In this document: positions 24,278 through 24,567 of the stretch, piece by piece
How the letters are laid out: each line of letters starts with the position of its first letter
Position numbering within the stretch: the stretch's first letter is position 1
Origin: CAZONU01 sp965370045
Lineage (GTDB): Bacteria > Planctomycetota > SZUA-567 > JAKLDR01
NCBI GenBank assembly: GCA_965370045.1
Contig: CBDUSI010000068.1
Span: 1 to 24,567, forward strand
DNA: 24,567 nucleotides
Direction: 5' to 3'
Translations under genes and position numbers: made by a program
Notes under the pieces: model-generated
What the model was told of the DNA's origin: nothing
The model's input: only the letters and a program-made list of their open reading frames with translations
The model's database searches: none

Positions 24278-24490
24278 ATGAAGGAAAGAGAACTCTGGGT
24301 CACCTACCTGCTGTGGTTCTTCGTGGGACTCTTCGGGGTCCACAAGTTCTACCTGGACAAGTTCGGGATGGGCCTCGTCTATCTATTCACCGGCGGCCTG
24401 TTCATGATCGGGTGGTTCGTCGACCTGTTCACTATCCCGCTGCAGGTGGCCGCCTACAACGCCAGGGTCCGCCAGCGGACGCACTCTTAG
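24278..24490 (+). CDS. TM2 domain-containing protein
   Basis: This is a 70-residue protein. The TM2 domain hallmarks are present: YLLWFFVGLFGVHKFYLDKFGMGLVYLFTG in two adjacent pieces (residues 10-39), with the family's G.H.FY.... core, then a second helix (LFMIGWFVDLF, 41-51). TM2 proteins have two close membrane helices and unknown roles in bacteria. The ATG has AAGG 9 bases upstream. It is downstream of and probably cotranscribed with the 23151 gene. The end of the frame is hydrophilic (NARVRQRTHS). Confidence 0.88.
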   Translation: MKERELWVTYLLWFFVGLFGVHKFYLDKFGMGLVYLFTGGLFMIGWFVDLFTIPLQVAAYNARVRQRTHS

Positions 24491-24567
24491 CAGTCCGTTG
24501 AAAAATGGGGCCGCCGTGATTGGAGCCAGAATGGTTCAGATTCGAGGAGGGGTTCCGAAGTCGATGC
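24491..24567 (+). other. Right-edge intergenic stretch, possible repeat end
   Basis: It begins directly after the TM2 stop with CAGTCCGTTGAAAAA, a string that resembles ends of dispersed or mobile repeats I have met in metagenomic genomes. No ORF, terminator or inverted partner is visible before the window ends. Low certainty. Confidence 0.2.

Overview
The window reads as a GC-rich bacterial chromosome segment, most likely from Planctomycetota or a relative in that broad group. The reasons are the bS21 sequence type, the nusA-infB-rbfA order without a rimP gene, a membrane pyrophosphatase of the K+-dependent class, and many exported or membrane proteins of unknown function with HEAT-like repeats. 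The phylum call is an inference from family resemblance. Nearly all genes are on the + strand; only the first two intact genes are on the - strand. No tRNA, rRNA, CRISPR array or intact transposase was seen.

Layout. 1-2029 is an accessory stretch. It holds a left-truncated - strand gene carrying an in-frame inverted-repeat insertion, then a small two-helix membrane protein divergent from a HEPN-like protein; the latter is visibly less GC-rich than the core genes. 2117-3699 is a compact cassette of membrane-anchored unknowns with stop/start overlaps, ending in a 38-codon frame split by a UGA. 3824-4206 is the rpsU (bS21) unit with a strong promoter, a leader hairpin and an intrinsic terminator. 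4238-10892 is one probable operon: ABC ATPase, ABC-2-type permease, a conserved helical-repeat protein, the ion-pumping pyrophosphatase hppA, and the ribosome-silencing factor rsfS. 11104-12600 is a lipoprotein with two retropepsin-like domains and a PDZ domain. 12620-13017 is gene debris: LamG-like and HEAT-like remnants, back to back.

13050-17542 is the translation/transcription operon nusA-infB-rbfA, with a terminator-like hairpin in its leader. 17562-20273 carries three exported or membrane unknowns. 20493-23069 is the disaggregase clpB. 23105-24490 holds a TPR plus multi-TM protein and a TM2-domain protein. The final 77 bases look like the edge of an intergenic repeat.

How the parts relate. 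The recognisable genes serve ribosome function (rpsU, rsfS, infB, rbfA), transcription elongation/termination (nusA), protein quality control (clpB) and membrane energetics/export (hppA, ABC system). A recurring feature is a near-consensus sigma70-type promoter placed so close to the gene that the Shine-Dalgarno sequence lies at or near the predicted 5' end of the mRNA. This geometry helped choose several start codons. The most unusual items are the SECIS-like hairpin after the in-frame UGA at 3643, the inverted-repeat insertion at 382-503, the HEPN-like divergent pair, the debris before nusA, and a 23-bp box duplicated upstream of two membrane-protein genes.
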